From: Pseudomonas cyclaminis
GTDB lineage: Bacteria > Pseudomonadota > Gammaproteobacteria > Pseudomonadales > Pseudomonadaceae
Direction of reading: 5' to 3'
Assembly: GCF_015163715.1 (NCBI RefSeq)
Contig: NZ_JADDUM010000010.1
Span: forward strand, 1-45,063
DNA: 45,063 nucleotides
Each line of letters starts with the position of its first letter. The first letter of the stretch is position 1. The notes under the pieces are model-generated. The model worked only from the letters and a program-made list of their open reading frames with translations. It was not told where the DNA came from and searched no databases. Below, in pieces: positions 28,156 through 35,701 of this stretch. The translations under genes were made by a program, and so were the position numbers.

Positions 28156-28404
28156 GAAGAGGCTCCGCTGTAGGACAACGCGATTTCCCGCGCTGTCCGA
28201 AACTAAAAGGGCCCGCAGACTAGCACACAAGACCGCCCCTTGATGAGCCCTCAGTAGTGCGGCACACCGCTGGCGACCCTTCGTCGCCACCTGAAATAAA
28301 ACGCCCTTCAGAATCACGCCCCGCCGCCGATACAGCGCTACACCTTGGCTGGCTCAAATAACAACACCGTCCAGCAAACAGACATCACTCTTGCGGAGCA
28401 ATCG

Positions 28405-30324
28405 ATGAACAGCTGGTTCGGTAACATCAGCGTCAACCTCAAACTGGGCCTGGGCTTCGGCCTGGTGCTTGTCCTCACCTCGATCCTGGCACTCACTGGC
28501 TGGACCAGCCTGGGCGGCCTGATCGACCGCAGCAACTGGATGAGCGACATCACACAGCTCAACGCGTCGCTGACCAAACTGCGCATCGTGCGCCTTCAAT
28601 ACATGTTGGCCAACGGTGACGAAGCCGTGGCGCAAAACGTGCAGACCAGCCTCGATGCCTTCGCAGCCCAACAACAGAAACTGTTGGACAGCTTCAAGAG
28701 CCCGGAAAACCTCAAGCTGCTCAATGAGCAGAAGTCGGTCATTACCGCCTACCAGCAATCCCTGAACAAAATGCGCGAGGCTTACCGTAACGGCAATGCC
28801 TCTCGCCAGGTGATGGGCGACAAGGCCGACAGCGCCAACGCCCAGATCGACGCGCTGGAAGCCAGCGTCAAGCAGATGCCTGACAGCTCGGAGCACCTGG
28901 CCCAGTTCCAGGCTGTGGCCGACGCCAAGATGCAATTCCAACTGGCCCGCTACGAAGTGCGCGGCTACACCGGCAACGTCAACCCAGACACCGAAGCCCG
29001 CGCAGCCGCACAGATCGACAAAGCCATTGCCGGCTTGAAAGACCTCAGCGCCGCCTTTGGCGCCACCCAGCAAAACGCGCTGACCGCACTGGAAACCGCT
29101 CTTGGCGCCTATCGCACGGCGGTGCAGAACTACAAGGCGGCCAACGCCAACATCGTTGCTGCCCGTGCTGAAATGACCACCCAAGGCGCTGATATCGTCA
29201 CCATCAGCGACAAGCTCTACGATATCCAACTCGACCGCCGCGACGCCGAAAGCGCCCAGGCCCGTAGCCTGCAATTGATCAGCACTCTGCTGGCCCTGCT
29301 GGTTGGCATCATTGCCGCACTGGTCATCACCCGTCAGATCACGCGCCCGATCCAGGAAACCCTGGCCGTGGTGGAACGCATTGCCTCCGGCGACCTGAGC
29401 CACAACATCCAAGTGACCCGCCGCGATGAACTGGGCGTGCTGCAACAAGGCATCCAGCGCATGGGCACGACCCTGCGTGAGTTGATCAGCGGCATTCGTG
29501 ACGGCGTGACCCAGATCGCCAGCGCCGCCGAGGAACTCTCGGCCGTGACCGAGCAGACCAGCGCCGGCGTGAACAGCCAGAAGATCGAGACCGATCAAGT
29601 GGCCACCGCGATGCATGAAATGACCGCCACGGTGCAGGAAGTCGCGCGTAACGCCGAACAGGCTTCACTGGCCGCTGCCGATGCCGACGGCCAAGCCCGC
29701 GCTGGCGACAAAGTGGTGGCCGAAGCCATCGCCCAGATCGAACGCCTGGCCGCCGAAGTGGCGCGCTCCACCGACGCCATGAGCCACCTGCAACAAGAGA
29801 GCAGCAAGATCGGCAGCGTGATGGACGTGATCAAGGCAGTGGCCGAACAGACCAACCTGCTGGCCCTCAACGCCGCGATCGAAGCCGCACGCGCCGGTGA
29901 AGCCGGTCGCGGGTTTGCCGTGGTCGCCGACGAAGTGCGCGGCCTGGCCCAGCGCACGCAAAAATCCACCGAAGAGATCGAAGGCCTGGTCGCCGGTTTG
30001 CAGAACGGCACCCAGCAAGTGGCCAACGTGATGAACAACAGCCGCAGCCTCACCGACAGCAGTGTCGAACTGACGCGCAAGGCCGGTGTATCCCTGGAGA
30101 ACATCACCCGGACAGTGTCGAACATCCAGTCGATGAACCAGCAGATCGCCGCCGCCGCCGAGCAACAAAGCGCCGTGGCCGAAGAGATCAGCCGCAGCAT
30201 CGTCAATGTGCGCGACGTGTCGGAACAGACCGCCACCGCGAGTGACGAGACGGCGAAGTCGAGTGTGGAACTGGCTCGTCTGGGCAGCCAGTTGCAGCAG
30301 ATGGTCAGTCATTTCCGGGTTTAA
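28405..30324 (+). CDS. Methyl-accepting chemotaxis protein with HBM-type sensor domain
   Basis: A 639-residue chemoreceptor. TM1 is at residues ~10-30; a ~250-residue all-helical periplasmic domain follows, of the helical bimodular (HBM) size and layout seen in McpS/TlpQ-type receptors; TM2 is at ~287-310 ([20 protein letters not shown]), then HAMP ([24 protein letters not shown]) and the methyl-accepting domain with the signalling tip [22 protein letters not shown] receptors sense organic acids or polyamines; the ligand here is not inferable. The ATG with GGAG seven bases upstream replaces an upstream frame with no ribosome site. An AAnAAnAA motif (28357-28364) in the leader could allow Hfq/Crc control. 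Confidence 0.93.
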   Translation: MNSWFGNISVNLKLGLGFGLVLVLTSILALTGWTSLGGLIDRSNWMSDITQLNASLTKLRIVRLQYMLANGDEAVAQNVQTSLDAFAAQQQKLLDSFKSPENLKLLNEQKSVITAYQQSLNKMREAYRNGNASRQVMGDKADSANAQIDALEASVKQMPDSSEHLAQFQAVADAKMQFQLARYEVRGYTGNVNPDTEARAAAQIDKAIAGLKDLSAAFGATQQNALTALETALGAYRTAVQNYKAANANIVAARAEMTTQGADIVTISDKLYDIQLDRRDAESAQARSLQLISTLLALLVGIIAALVITRQITRPIQETLAVVERIASGDLSHNIQVTRRDELGVLQQGIQRMGTTLRELISGIRDGVTQIASAAEELSAVTEQTSAGVNSQKIETDQVATAMHEMTATVQEVARNAEQASLAAADADGQARAGDKVVAEAIAQIERLAAEVARSTDAMSHLQQESSKIGSVMDVIKAVAEQTNLLALNAAIEAARAGEAGRGFAVVADEVRGLAQRTQKSTEEIEGLVAGLQNGTQQVANVMNNSRSLTDSSVELTRKAGVSLENITRTVSNIQSMNQQIAAAAEQQSAVAEEISRSIVNVRDVSEQTATASDETAKSSVELARLGSQLQQMVSHFRV

Positions 30325-30330
30325 CAAACC

Positions 30331-30362
30331 AAAAAGCCGCCTCGGGATTAACCGAGGCGGCT
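30331..30362 (-). terminator. Strong intrinsic terminator, leftward
   Basis: An 11-bp perfect stem (CCGAGGCGGCT on the plus strand at 30352-30362) with a 6-base loop. On the minus strand it is followed by five T, so it terminates leftward transcription, i.e. the small-ORF locus at 30377-30544. In the plus direction it follows the chemoreceptor stop but has no T-run. Confidence 0.8.
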
Positions 30363-30376
30363 CCACTTCTCAGACC

Positions 30377-30475
30377 TTACAGGTCATCAAAGCTGTCCCG
30401 CAGGAACTTCCATACGTGGTAAGCACGCAGGCAGTTCACTACGAGGTTCCACGTACGTCGTGCAAACTTAGACAT
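30377..30475 (-). CDS. 32-residue small protein, undescribed to me
   Basis: ATG to TAA, 33 codons, reading MSKFARRTWNLVVNCLRAYH and ending VWKFLRDSFDDL. A strong Shine-Dalgarno GGAGG lies seven bases before the ATG and a strong terminator begins 15 bp after the stop, the layout of a genuine last gene. The protein is basic at the N-terminus, acidic at the end, rich in Trp and Leu, and would form one amphipathic helix. I do not recognise the family; a loose similarity in style to small Arg-rich DUF1127 proteins is not enough to assign it. It lies downstream of a structured leader and a 9-codon ORF on the same strand. Confidence 0.55.
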   Translation of the reverse strand: MSKFARRTWNLVVNCLRAYHVWKFLRDSFDDL

Positions 30476-30514
30476 ACTCGGCCCTCCGTGAGTTGGGCCT
30501 TACCTCCAGCGCAC

Positions 30515-30544
30515 TTACCGGAACATGTGAGCCTTCGGATGCAC
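30515..30544 (-). CDS. Possible 9-residue leader peptide ORF
   Basis: GTG-initiated, ten codons with stop, encoding MHPKAHMFR. AGGAG lies seven bases before the GTG, in a 19-bp sequence that is repeated 310 bp away before another short ORF. It lies 39 bp upstream of the 32-codon ORF. A leader peptide that couples or attenuates the downstream gene is possible. With so few codons, chance is the main alternative. Confidence 0.3.
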   Translation of the reverse strand: MHPKAHMFR

Positions 30545-30560
30545 GTCAGTGCTCCTGTGA
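30542..30560 (-). repeat. 19-bp direct repeat, copy 1 (ribosome site plus GTG)
   Basis: TCACAGGAGCACTGACGTG on the minus strand, identical to 30852-30870. It carries AGGAG, the spacer and the GTG of the 9-residue ORF. It does not belong to the REP family. Confidence 0.8.
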
Positions 30561-30563
30561 GGC

Positions 30564-30649
30564 GGCTGGGTTTATGGTCCTCCCGCATGAATCCGGCACG
30601 GATTGCAAGCCCGTGGCAGTCGGTCCAAAATTTGCGCGCGAACCCAGCC
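30564..30649 (-). ncRNA. Candidate structured leader RNA
   Basis: On the minus strand, GGCTGGGTT and AACCCAGCC (plus-strand 30641-30649 and 30564-30572) pair perfectly over 9 bp, and inside them CACGG/CCGTG (30597-30601 and 30611-30615) forms a second hairpin. The right end of the structure lies just upstream of the AGGAG of the 9-residue ORF. This is the shape of a cis-regulatory leader, possibly a riboswitch or protein-binding element, but it matches no class I know. Confidence 0.35.
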
Positions 30650-30782
30650 AACCTACTTCACGACTAACACAGAACGAGGGCGATACTAGCCCAACCCTCA
30701 AAGCTAAGGTGTGACGAGCGAAGGTCTTTTAATTGTGCAGTTGTTGCTGGTTTTTGCAGGCACATATCAAAAAAGCTGACGT

Positions 30783-30854
30783 TTACCGAAGTGAAAAATC
30801 CCCCATCTTCAGGTCTTGCATTACGCACGAAAGCAGCAGTAGTATCGGCAACAC
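30783..30854 (-). CDS. Possible 23-residue hydrophobic peptide ORF
   Basis: GTG-initiated, 24 codons with stop, beginning MLPILLLLSCVMQDL and ending SLR. It uses the same 19-bp AGGAG-spacer-GTG segment as copy 1, which is the main reason to list it. Both short ORFs end CGG TAA. It may be a membrane-inserting peptide or a decayed duplicate of the downstream leader. No terminator of its own is evident beyond a T-run at about 30769-30774. Confidence 0.25.
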   Translation of the reverse strand: MLPILLLLSCVMQDLKMGDFSLR

Positions 30855-30870
30855 GTCAGTGCTCCTGTGA
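30852..30870 (-). repeat. 19-bp direct repeat, copy 2
   Basis: Identical to 30542-30560 on the minus strand, exactly 310 bp away. The flanks differ, so only the ribosome-site/start segment is conserved. Confidence 0.8.
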
Positions 30871-30874
30871 CACC

Positions 30875-30901
30875 GCAACCCCAGCCGCAAACTGGGATTG
30901 C
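30875..30901 (-). promoter_or_regulatory. Hairpin directly upstream of repeat copy 2
   Basis: On the minus strand, GCAATCCCAG and CTGGGGTTGC pair over 10 bp with one G-U around a 7-base loop. It stands between the VOC-gene terminator and the ribosome site of the 23-residue ORF, a position parallel to the structured leader of copy 1. Confidence 0.4.
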
Positions 30902-30937
30902 AATAAAAAACCGCCCTACTAAGGCGGTTTTTTATTG
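30901..30937. terminator. Bidirectional intrinsic terminator
   Basis: A perfect 15-bp stem (CAATAAAAAACCGCC / GGCGGTTTTTTATTG) with a 7-base loop and A/T runs on both sides. It ends the VOC gene on the minus strand and would also stop rightward transcripts. Confidence 0.92.
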
Positions 30938-30952
30938 CCTGCGATTTGCCCC

Positions 30953-31321
30953 TCAGCCCTCACCTTCCTCGACAAACACCACCCGATTCCCAAACGGGTC
31001 CTTGATGCTCATCTCCCGCGAGCCCCAAGGCGTTTCTTCAACCCCGGGTTTGGCATAACGGTAGCCCTTCGCCTGCAATTGCTGCTGGTAGGCATCCACT
31101 CCCTGCGCCTGGATCCGCACCGCAGCCCCCGGCGAGGCATCGCCATGGTGCTCGGACAGATGCAGCACGCATTCACCCAACGACACTTGCAGGTAGAGCG
31201 GGTAATTCGCCTCGAAACGATGCTGCCAATCGACCTTGAACCCGAGGAAGTCCACATAGAATTCCAACGCCTTGGTCTCGTCGAAAATCCGCAGGATGGG
31301 GGTGACTTTTCCTAAGTGCAT
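30953..31321 (-). CDS. VOC-family (glyoxalase/bleomycin-resistance-like) protein
   Basis: A 122-residue single VOC domain with two beta-alpha-beta-beta-beta modules: TPILRIFDETKALEFYVDFLG at the start and WGSREMSIKDPFGNRVVF at the end. Members bind a metal or a hydrophobic drug as dimers; the sequence type is close to bleomycin-resistance-like glyoxalases, and the true substrate is unknown. Start: ATG with GGAG nine bases upstream; 46 residues of an upstream extension look non-coding. Single-gene unit with a strong terminator, downstream of the D-aminoacylase gene on the same strand. Confidence 0.9.
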   Translation of the reverse strand: MHLGKVTPILRIFDETKALEFYVDFLGFKVDWQHRFEANYPLYLQVSLGECVLHLSEHHGDASPGAAVRIQAQGVDAYQQQLQAKGYRYAKPGVEETPWGSREMSIKDPFGNRVVFVEEGEG

Positions 31322-31350
31322 GGCAACCGCTCCGTGTAAAAGATCGCCCA

Positions 31351-32814
31351 CTATAAAGGCGAAAAACCCCGACGCAAATCCCCGCTGCGCGCCAAGAACC
31401 GCCCAGGGCGCTGGCCGTTCGCCTGCCCGTCGCTGTAGCTCAGGACGCCATTGACCCACACCCCGTCAATGCCTTCTGCCGCCCGTTCCGGCGTTTTAAA
31501 GTCCGCCACATCCCGCACCCGCAACGGATCAAACAACACCAGGTCAGCCCAATGCCCTTCACGAATTGCTCCGCGATCCGACAAGCCAAAGCGCGCCGCC
31601 GACAAGCCGGTCATCTTGTGCACCGCCGTATGCAGTGGGAACAACCCCACGTCACGGCTGAAATGCCCCAACACCCGTGGAAACGCGCCCCACAAACGCG
31701 GATGGGGAAACGGGTCTTCAGGCAACCCGTCCGAGCCCACCATCGACAACGGATGCGCCAGGATTCGCCGCACATCCGCCTCATCCATCCCGTAATACAC
31801 GGCCCCCGCCGGCTGCAGGCGGCGGGCGGCGTCCATCAATGAAACTTCCCACTCGCCGGCGATAGCCTGCAGATCTCGCCCGCCCATTTCCGGATGGGGC
31901 GTGGACCACGTAATGGTGATGCGAAATGCGTCGGTCACCTGCTTCAAATCCAGGGTCGAAGAACTGGCCGCATAGGGATAGCAATCACACCCCACCGGAT
32001 GGGTTTTCGCCGCCCGTTCCAGCGCAGCCAACAGTTGCGGACTGCGCCCCCAGTTCCCCGCCCCTGCACACTTGAGGTGGGAAATAATCACCGGTGCCTT
32101 GGCATGTCGGCCAATCTGAAACGCCTCGTCCATCGCCTCCAGCACCGGCTCGAATTCGCTGCGCAAGTGAGTGGTGTACACCGCACCGTAGGCCGTCAGT
32201 TCTTCACTGAGTTGCAGCACTTCATCGGTCTCGGCATTGAACGCGCTGGCGTAGGCCAGGCCTGTGGATAAACCGAGGGCGCCGGCTTCCAGACTCTCGT
32301 GCAGTTGCACCCGCATGGCGGCGATTTCATTCGGTGTCGCCGTGCGATGCAGGTCGTCCATGTGGTTACTGCGCAGCGCTGTGTGGCCGATCAGCGCCGC
32401 GACGTTGACGGCTGGATGAGCGCTTTCCACGGCGCGGCGATAGTCGCTGAAACGCGGATACACAAACGCCGCAGCGCCACCCAGCAGGTTCATCGGGTCC
32501 GGCGGATCGCAGCGCAAACTGACCGGCGAGGCGCTGATGCCGCAGTTGCCGACAATCACTGTGGTCACGCCCTGACTGAGCTTGGGCAGCATCTGCGGGT
32601 GGCGAATCACCACGGTGTCGTCGTGGGTATGGACATCGATGAAGCCCGGCGCCAATACGCGGCCGGTGGCGTCGATTTCATGCTCGGCCGTCGCAGTAGA
32701 CAGGTCACCGATTGTCTCGATACGCCCATCGCGCAACCCCACATCCGCCACGTAACCCGGTGTGTTGCTGCCGTCGATGATCAGCGCGTGGCGAATCAGC
32801 GTGTCGTACTTCAT
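31351..32814 (-). CDS. N-acyl-D-amino-acid deacylase (D-aminoacylase)
   Basis: A 487-residue amidohydrolase. LAPGFIDVHTHDD near residue 57 carries the first metal-binding HxH, with GNCGISASPV, GHTALR, THLRSEFEPVLEAMDEA, ISHLKCAG and MVGSDGLPEDP as further family motifs; the Asp of MVGSDG is the usual catalytic residue. It hydrolyses N-acyl-D-amino acids to D-amino acid plus acid (EC 3.5.1.81 group), with Zn in the cytoplasm. The ATG with GGAG six bases upstream lies one base beyond the rpiR-type stop. A much longer upstream frame is spurious. Third gene of a gntP-rpiR-D-aminoacylase operon. Confidence 0.92.
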   Translation of the reverse strand: MKYDTLIRHALIIDGSNTPGYVADVGLRDGRIETIGDLSTATAEHEIDATGRVLAPGFIDVHTHDDTVVIRHPQMLPKLSQGVTTVIVGNCGISASPVSLRCDPPDPMNLLGGAAAFVYPRFSDYRRAVESAHPAVNVAALIGHTALRSNHMDDLHRTATPNEIAAMRVQLHESLEAGALGLSTGLAYASAFNAETDEVLQLSEELTAYGAVYTTHLRSEFEPVLEAMDEAFQIGRHAKAPVIISHLKCAGAGNWGRSPQLLAALERAAKTHPVGCDCYPYAASSSTLDLKQVTDAFRITITWSTPHPEMGGRDLQAIAGEWEVSLMDAARRLQPAGAVYYGMDEADVRRILAHPLSMVGSDGLPEDPFPHPRLWGAFPRVLGHFSRDVGLFPLHTAVHKMTGLSAARFGLSDRGAIREGHWADLVLFDPLRVRDVADFKTPERAAEGIDGVWVNGVLSYSDGQANGQRPGRFLARSGDLRRGFSPL

Positions 32815-32815
32815 A

Positions 32816-33676
32816 TCAGTCTCCAAGCGGCAGGCTACCGGGGCCGCCGCGATAATCGTCCAGGGCCAGTTTGATCCGGCGCAGGCGTTCCTGGTTCTCG
32901 TCCGGCAAGGCCAACGCCAGCTCGGTAGCGAGCAGGTCGATGGCCAGCAGCAGGCCGTAGCGCGCTGCGGTGGGTTTGTAGATAAAACTGGTTTCGGCCG
33001 GTTGCAGGGGCAGCACCACATCCGCCAAACGCGCCAGAGGGGAATCGGCCAGGGTGATGGCAATGATGCGTGCGTCGTAGTTGCGCGCCAGCGCCACCAC
33101 GTCCAGCAGTTCCGGCGTCAGGCCGGTCAACGAGCAGACGATCAGCGCATGTTCCGGGCCCAGGGTCGCAGCCGTGACGCGCATCATCACCGGGTCGTGA
33201 CAAGCGGCAATCGGGTAGCCCAGGCGAACCAGGCGCACTTGTAACTCGTCGCTGCACAGGCTCGACGGGCCGCCCATGCCGAACGCATGGATCATCCGCG
33301 CCTTGCTCAGCAGGCTGACCGCATCGGCGAAACTCGCCTGGTTGAACCCCGATAAGTGCTGTCGCAACGTTGCCTCGATATCCCCCAGAATCTGCCGGTG
33401 AAACGCCGACTGTTCGGGCAACCCCGACGGATCCAGGAAACGGCTGCCGACGCCACTGGCCTGGGCCAGTTGCAGGCGCAAATCCCGTAGATCGCGGCAA
33501 CCGACGCTGCGGGCAAATCGCGACAACGTTGCCGTACTGACCTCTGCCCGTTGGGACAACTCCTCCAGGCTGGCCGACGCCGCAAAACCTACGTCATCGA
33601 GCATCAGCTTGGCGATACGTCCTTCGCCGGCGCTGAAAGAAGCCTGGCGGGCGCGGATCTGGTAGAGGATGTCCAT
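32816..33676 (-). CDS. RpiR-family regulator (HTH plus SIS domain)
   Basis: A 286-residue regulator. Residues 1-75 are the RpiR HTH (SLEELSQRAEVSTATLSRFARSVGC). Residues ~125-260 are a SIS sugar-binding domain (IHAFGMGGPSSLCSDELQVRL, ALIVCSLTGLTPELLDVVALA, IIAITLADSPLARLADVVL). RpiR proteins sense phosphorylated sugars or related metabolites. It lies inside the operon, 26 bp after gntP and one base before the D-aminoacylase gene, so it probably autoregulates. The palindrome at 35120-35136 upstream of gntP is a candidate operator. Confidence 0.92.
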   Translation of the reverse strand: MDILYQIRARQASFSAGEGRIAKLMLDDVGFAASASLEELSQRAEVSTATLSRFARSVGCRDLRDLRLQLAQASGVGSRFLDPSGLPEQSAFHRQILGDIEATLRQHLSGFNQASFADAVSLLSKARMIHAFGMGGPSSLCSDELQVRLVRLGYPIAACHDPVMMRVTAATLGPEHALIVCSLTGLTPELLDVVALARNYDARIIAITLADSPLARLADVVLPLQPAETSFIYKPTAARYGLLLAIDLLATELALALPDENQERLRRIKLALDDYRGGPGSLPLGD

Positions 33677-33702
33677 GGAAACTCCGGGTTACAGGATGAG
33701 GC

Positions 33703-35052
33703 TTATAAAACCAGCGACAGACCGTACGTAAGACCGAAGGCGACCACCGAAATCAATGTCTCCAGCACGGTCCAGGTCTTGAAGGTCTGGATCACCGTCA
33801 TATTGAAGTATTCCTTGATCAGCCAGAAGCCGCCGTCATTCACGTGGGAAAAGATCACCGAACCCGCACCGGTGGCCAGCACCAGTAATTCAGGGTGTGG
33901 ATAACCCAAGCCCAGGGCGACGGGCGCGACCACGCCGGACGCGGTAGTCATGGCCACCGTGGCCGACCCGGTCGCAATGCGCATCAACGCGGCGAACAAC
34001 CAGCCCATCACCAGTGGCGACAAATGAAACGCATGGGCCAGGCCAAGAATTTCGTTGGTCACACCGGCGTCCACCAGGATGCGATTCAAACCGCCGCCCG
34101 CGCCCACCAGCAAGGTGATGCTGGCCGTCGGCGCGAGGCATTCGTTGGTGAACTTGAGGATCGATTCGCGGTTGAAGCCTTGGGCCAATCCCAACGTCCA
34201 GAAACTCACCAGGGTCGCCACCAGCAAGGCGATGACCGAGTTGCCGATAAACAGCAGGAATTGGTTGAAGCCGGTCCCCGGCGTGGAGATTACGTTGGCC
34301 CAACCGCCGATCATCATCAGCACCACCGGTAACAGGATGGTGCCCATGGTCAGCGCGAAACTCGGCAAACGGGTGCGCGGTTCACGTTCGATAAACTGGC
34401 GCTCCAGCGGGTTTTCCGCTGGCAGGTGGATGTGCGGCACGATGAACTTGGCGTAAAGGGGGCCGGCAATGATCGCCGTGGGGATACCGATCAGAATCGC
34501 ATACAGCACGGTCTGCCCCACCGACGCGTTATACGCCAGCACTGCCATCATCGCCGCCGGGTGCGGCGGCACCAGCGCGTGCACCACCGACAAACCGGCG
34601 ACCATCGGCAGGCCGACCATCAAAATCGACACGCCGACCCGTCGCGCCACGGTAAAGGCGATGGGCACCAACAACACAAAACCCACCTCGAAAAACAGCG
34701 GCAGCCCCACCAGGAAGGCAATGCACACCATCGCCCAATGGGCATTGCGCTCGCCGAAACGGTTGATCAAGGTGCGCGCTACCTGCTCCGCGCCGCCGGA
34801 CTCGGCCATCATCTTGCCGAGCATGGTGCCCAGCGCCACCACGAGCGCGATATGCCCCAGGGTCTTGCCGACACCCGCCTCATACGAGCCCATGATGGTG
34901 TCCGCCGGCATCCCGGCCATCAGCGCCAGGCCAATGGACACCAGGGTGATGACGATAAACGGGTTGAGTCGGTAACGTGCAATCAGCACGATCAAAGCAA
35001 TGATGGCGATGGCAGCGTATGCCAACAGCCCGAAGCCCGGTGATGCGGCCAT
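33703..35052 (-). CDS. GntP-family proton symporter
   Basis: A 449-residue inner-membrane carrier with about 12 helices. GntP landmarks are GKMMAESGGAEQVARTLINRFG, GLPLFFEVGFVLLVPIAF, SVVHALVPPHPAA and IFSHVNDGGFWLIKEYF. The family takes up gluconate, keto-sugar acids, D-serine and similar acids with protons. Next to a D-aminoacylase, the likely cargo is an N-acyl-D-amino acid or a D-amino acid (inference). Start: ATG with GAGGAG upstream; 18 residues upstream are not typical. First gene of the operon. Confidence 0.92.
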   Translation of the reverse strand: MAASPGFGLLAYAAIAIIALIVLIARYRLNPFIVITLVSIGLALMAGMPADTIMGSYEAGVGKTLGHIALVVALGTMLGKMMAESGGAEQVARTLINRFGERNAHWAMVCIAFLVGLPLFFEVGFVLLVPIAFTVARRVGVSILMVGLPMVAGLSVVHALVPPHPAAMMAVLAYNASVGQTVLYAILIGIPTAIIAGPLYAKFIVPHIHLPAENPLERQFIEREPRTRLPSFALTMGTILLPVVLMMIGGWANVISTPGTGFNQFLLFIGNSVIALLVATLVSFWTLGLAQGFNRESILKFTNECLAPTASITLLVGAGGGLNRILVDAGVTNEILGLAHAFHLSPLVMGWLFAALMRIATGSATVAMTTASGVVAPVALGLGYPHPELLVLATGAGSVIFSHVNDGGFWLIKEYFNMTVIQTFKTWTVLETLISVVAFGLTYGLSLVL

Positions 35053-35119
35053 GCGGTACTCCTCGGAAAGGGTCACGTCGAATTGGTTGTGAAACTCATA
35101 AATCATTACCGAGGAGAGT

Positions 35120-35136
35120 TTTCAAATTTTATGAAA
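35120..35136. promoter_or_regulatory. Palindrome upstream of the gntP-rpiR operon
   Basis: TTTCA and TGAAA flank seven A/T bases, a 17-bp element 67 bp upstream of the gntP-type ATG, in an AT-rich patch unlike the surrounding sequence. The half-site style suits RpiR operators. Position and symmetry are the only evidence. Confidence 0.45.
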
Positions 35137-35299
35137 GTAAGTTTCGCCCACAGACAAGCGCTGTCGCGTTGGGATATGCCCGACACCTGTGTATGAAAAT
35201 TCGGGGGTTGTTCTTACATGAAGATCAGAAAAGACCGGAAACTCAACCCAGCTGGTTGAGTCATAGACTGCACATCCACTGTTGCCAGGAACATCGACC

Positions 35300-35680
35300 A
35301 TGATTCGCACAACTCTCGCCGCCGGCGCCCTGCTTCTCGCCGTCGCCGGCGCGGCCACCGCCGCCGACAACCCGGCGCTGAAAAAATGCATGGACGGCGC
35401 CAACACCACCGCTGATATGGTCGGTTGCAACGTCAAGGAAGCCAAGGTGCAGGACACGCGCCTGAACAAGGCCTACAAGACCGCCCTCGCCGCCCAGGAC
35501 GGTACGCGCAAGCAGCAACTGCAAGACTTGCAGCGCCTGTGGATAAAGTACCGCGATGCCAACTGCGGGTTTGTCGGCTCAGCCACTGGCGGCACCATCG
35601 ATCAGGTCAATGGCACCGGCTGTGTACTGGACATGACCCAGGCGCGTGCCCAGGAACTGGAAGACCTGGTCGGGCCATGA
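35300..35680 (+). CDS. LprI-like (DUF1311) secreted protein
   Basis: A 126-residue protein with a signal peptide (TTLAAGALLLAVAGAATA) and then a four-Cys LprI/DUF1311 domain: LKKCMDGANTTADMVGCN, LNKAYKTAL, LQRLWIKYRDANCGFV and GTGCVLDMTQARAQEL. Family members are periplasmic, and some inhibit lysozyme. The Cys spacing implies two disulfides. Start: ATG with AGGA nine bases upstream. Isolated gene between divergent gntP and convergent SulP genes. Confidence 0.9.
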   Translation: MIRTTLAAGALLLAVAGAATAADNPALKKCMDGANTTADMVGCNVKEAKVQDTRLNKAYKTALAAQDGTRKQQLQDLQRLWIKYRDANCGFVGSATGGTIDQVNGTGCVLDMTQARAQELEDLVGP

Positions 35681-35701
35681 TCACCCGCCACAGATGCTCC
35701 A

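Noticed and set aside
28354..29616. A 420-codon minus-strand open frame opposite the chemoreceptor gene
   Set aside because: It is the shadow of the HBM/HAMP coding sequence; no ribosome site and no family resemblance.
30363..30952. Riboswitch of a known class
   Set aside because: I looked for TPP, cobalamin, glycine, ykkC and SAM-type features on both strands and could not match any.
32815..33063. N-terminal extension of the D-aminoacylase through the rpiR-type gene
   Set aside because: It overlaps the RpiR coding sequence out of frame; the ATG at 32814 has a good ribosome site.
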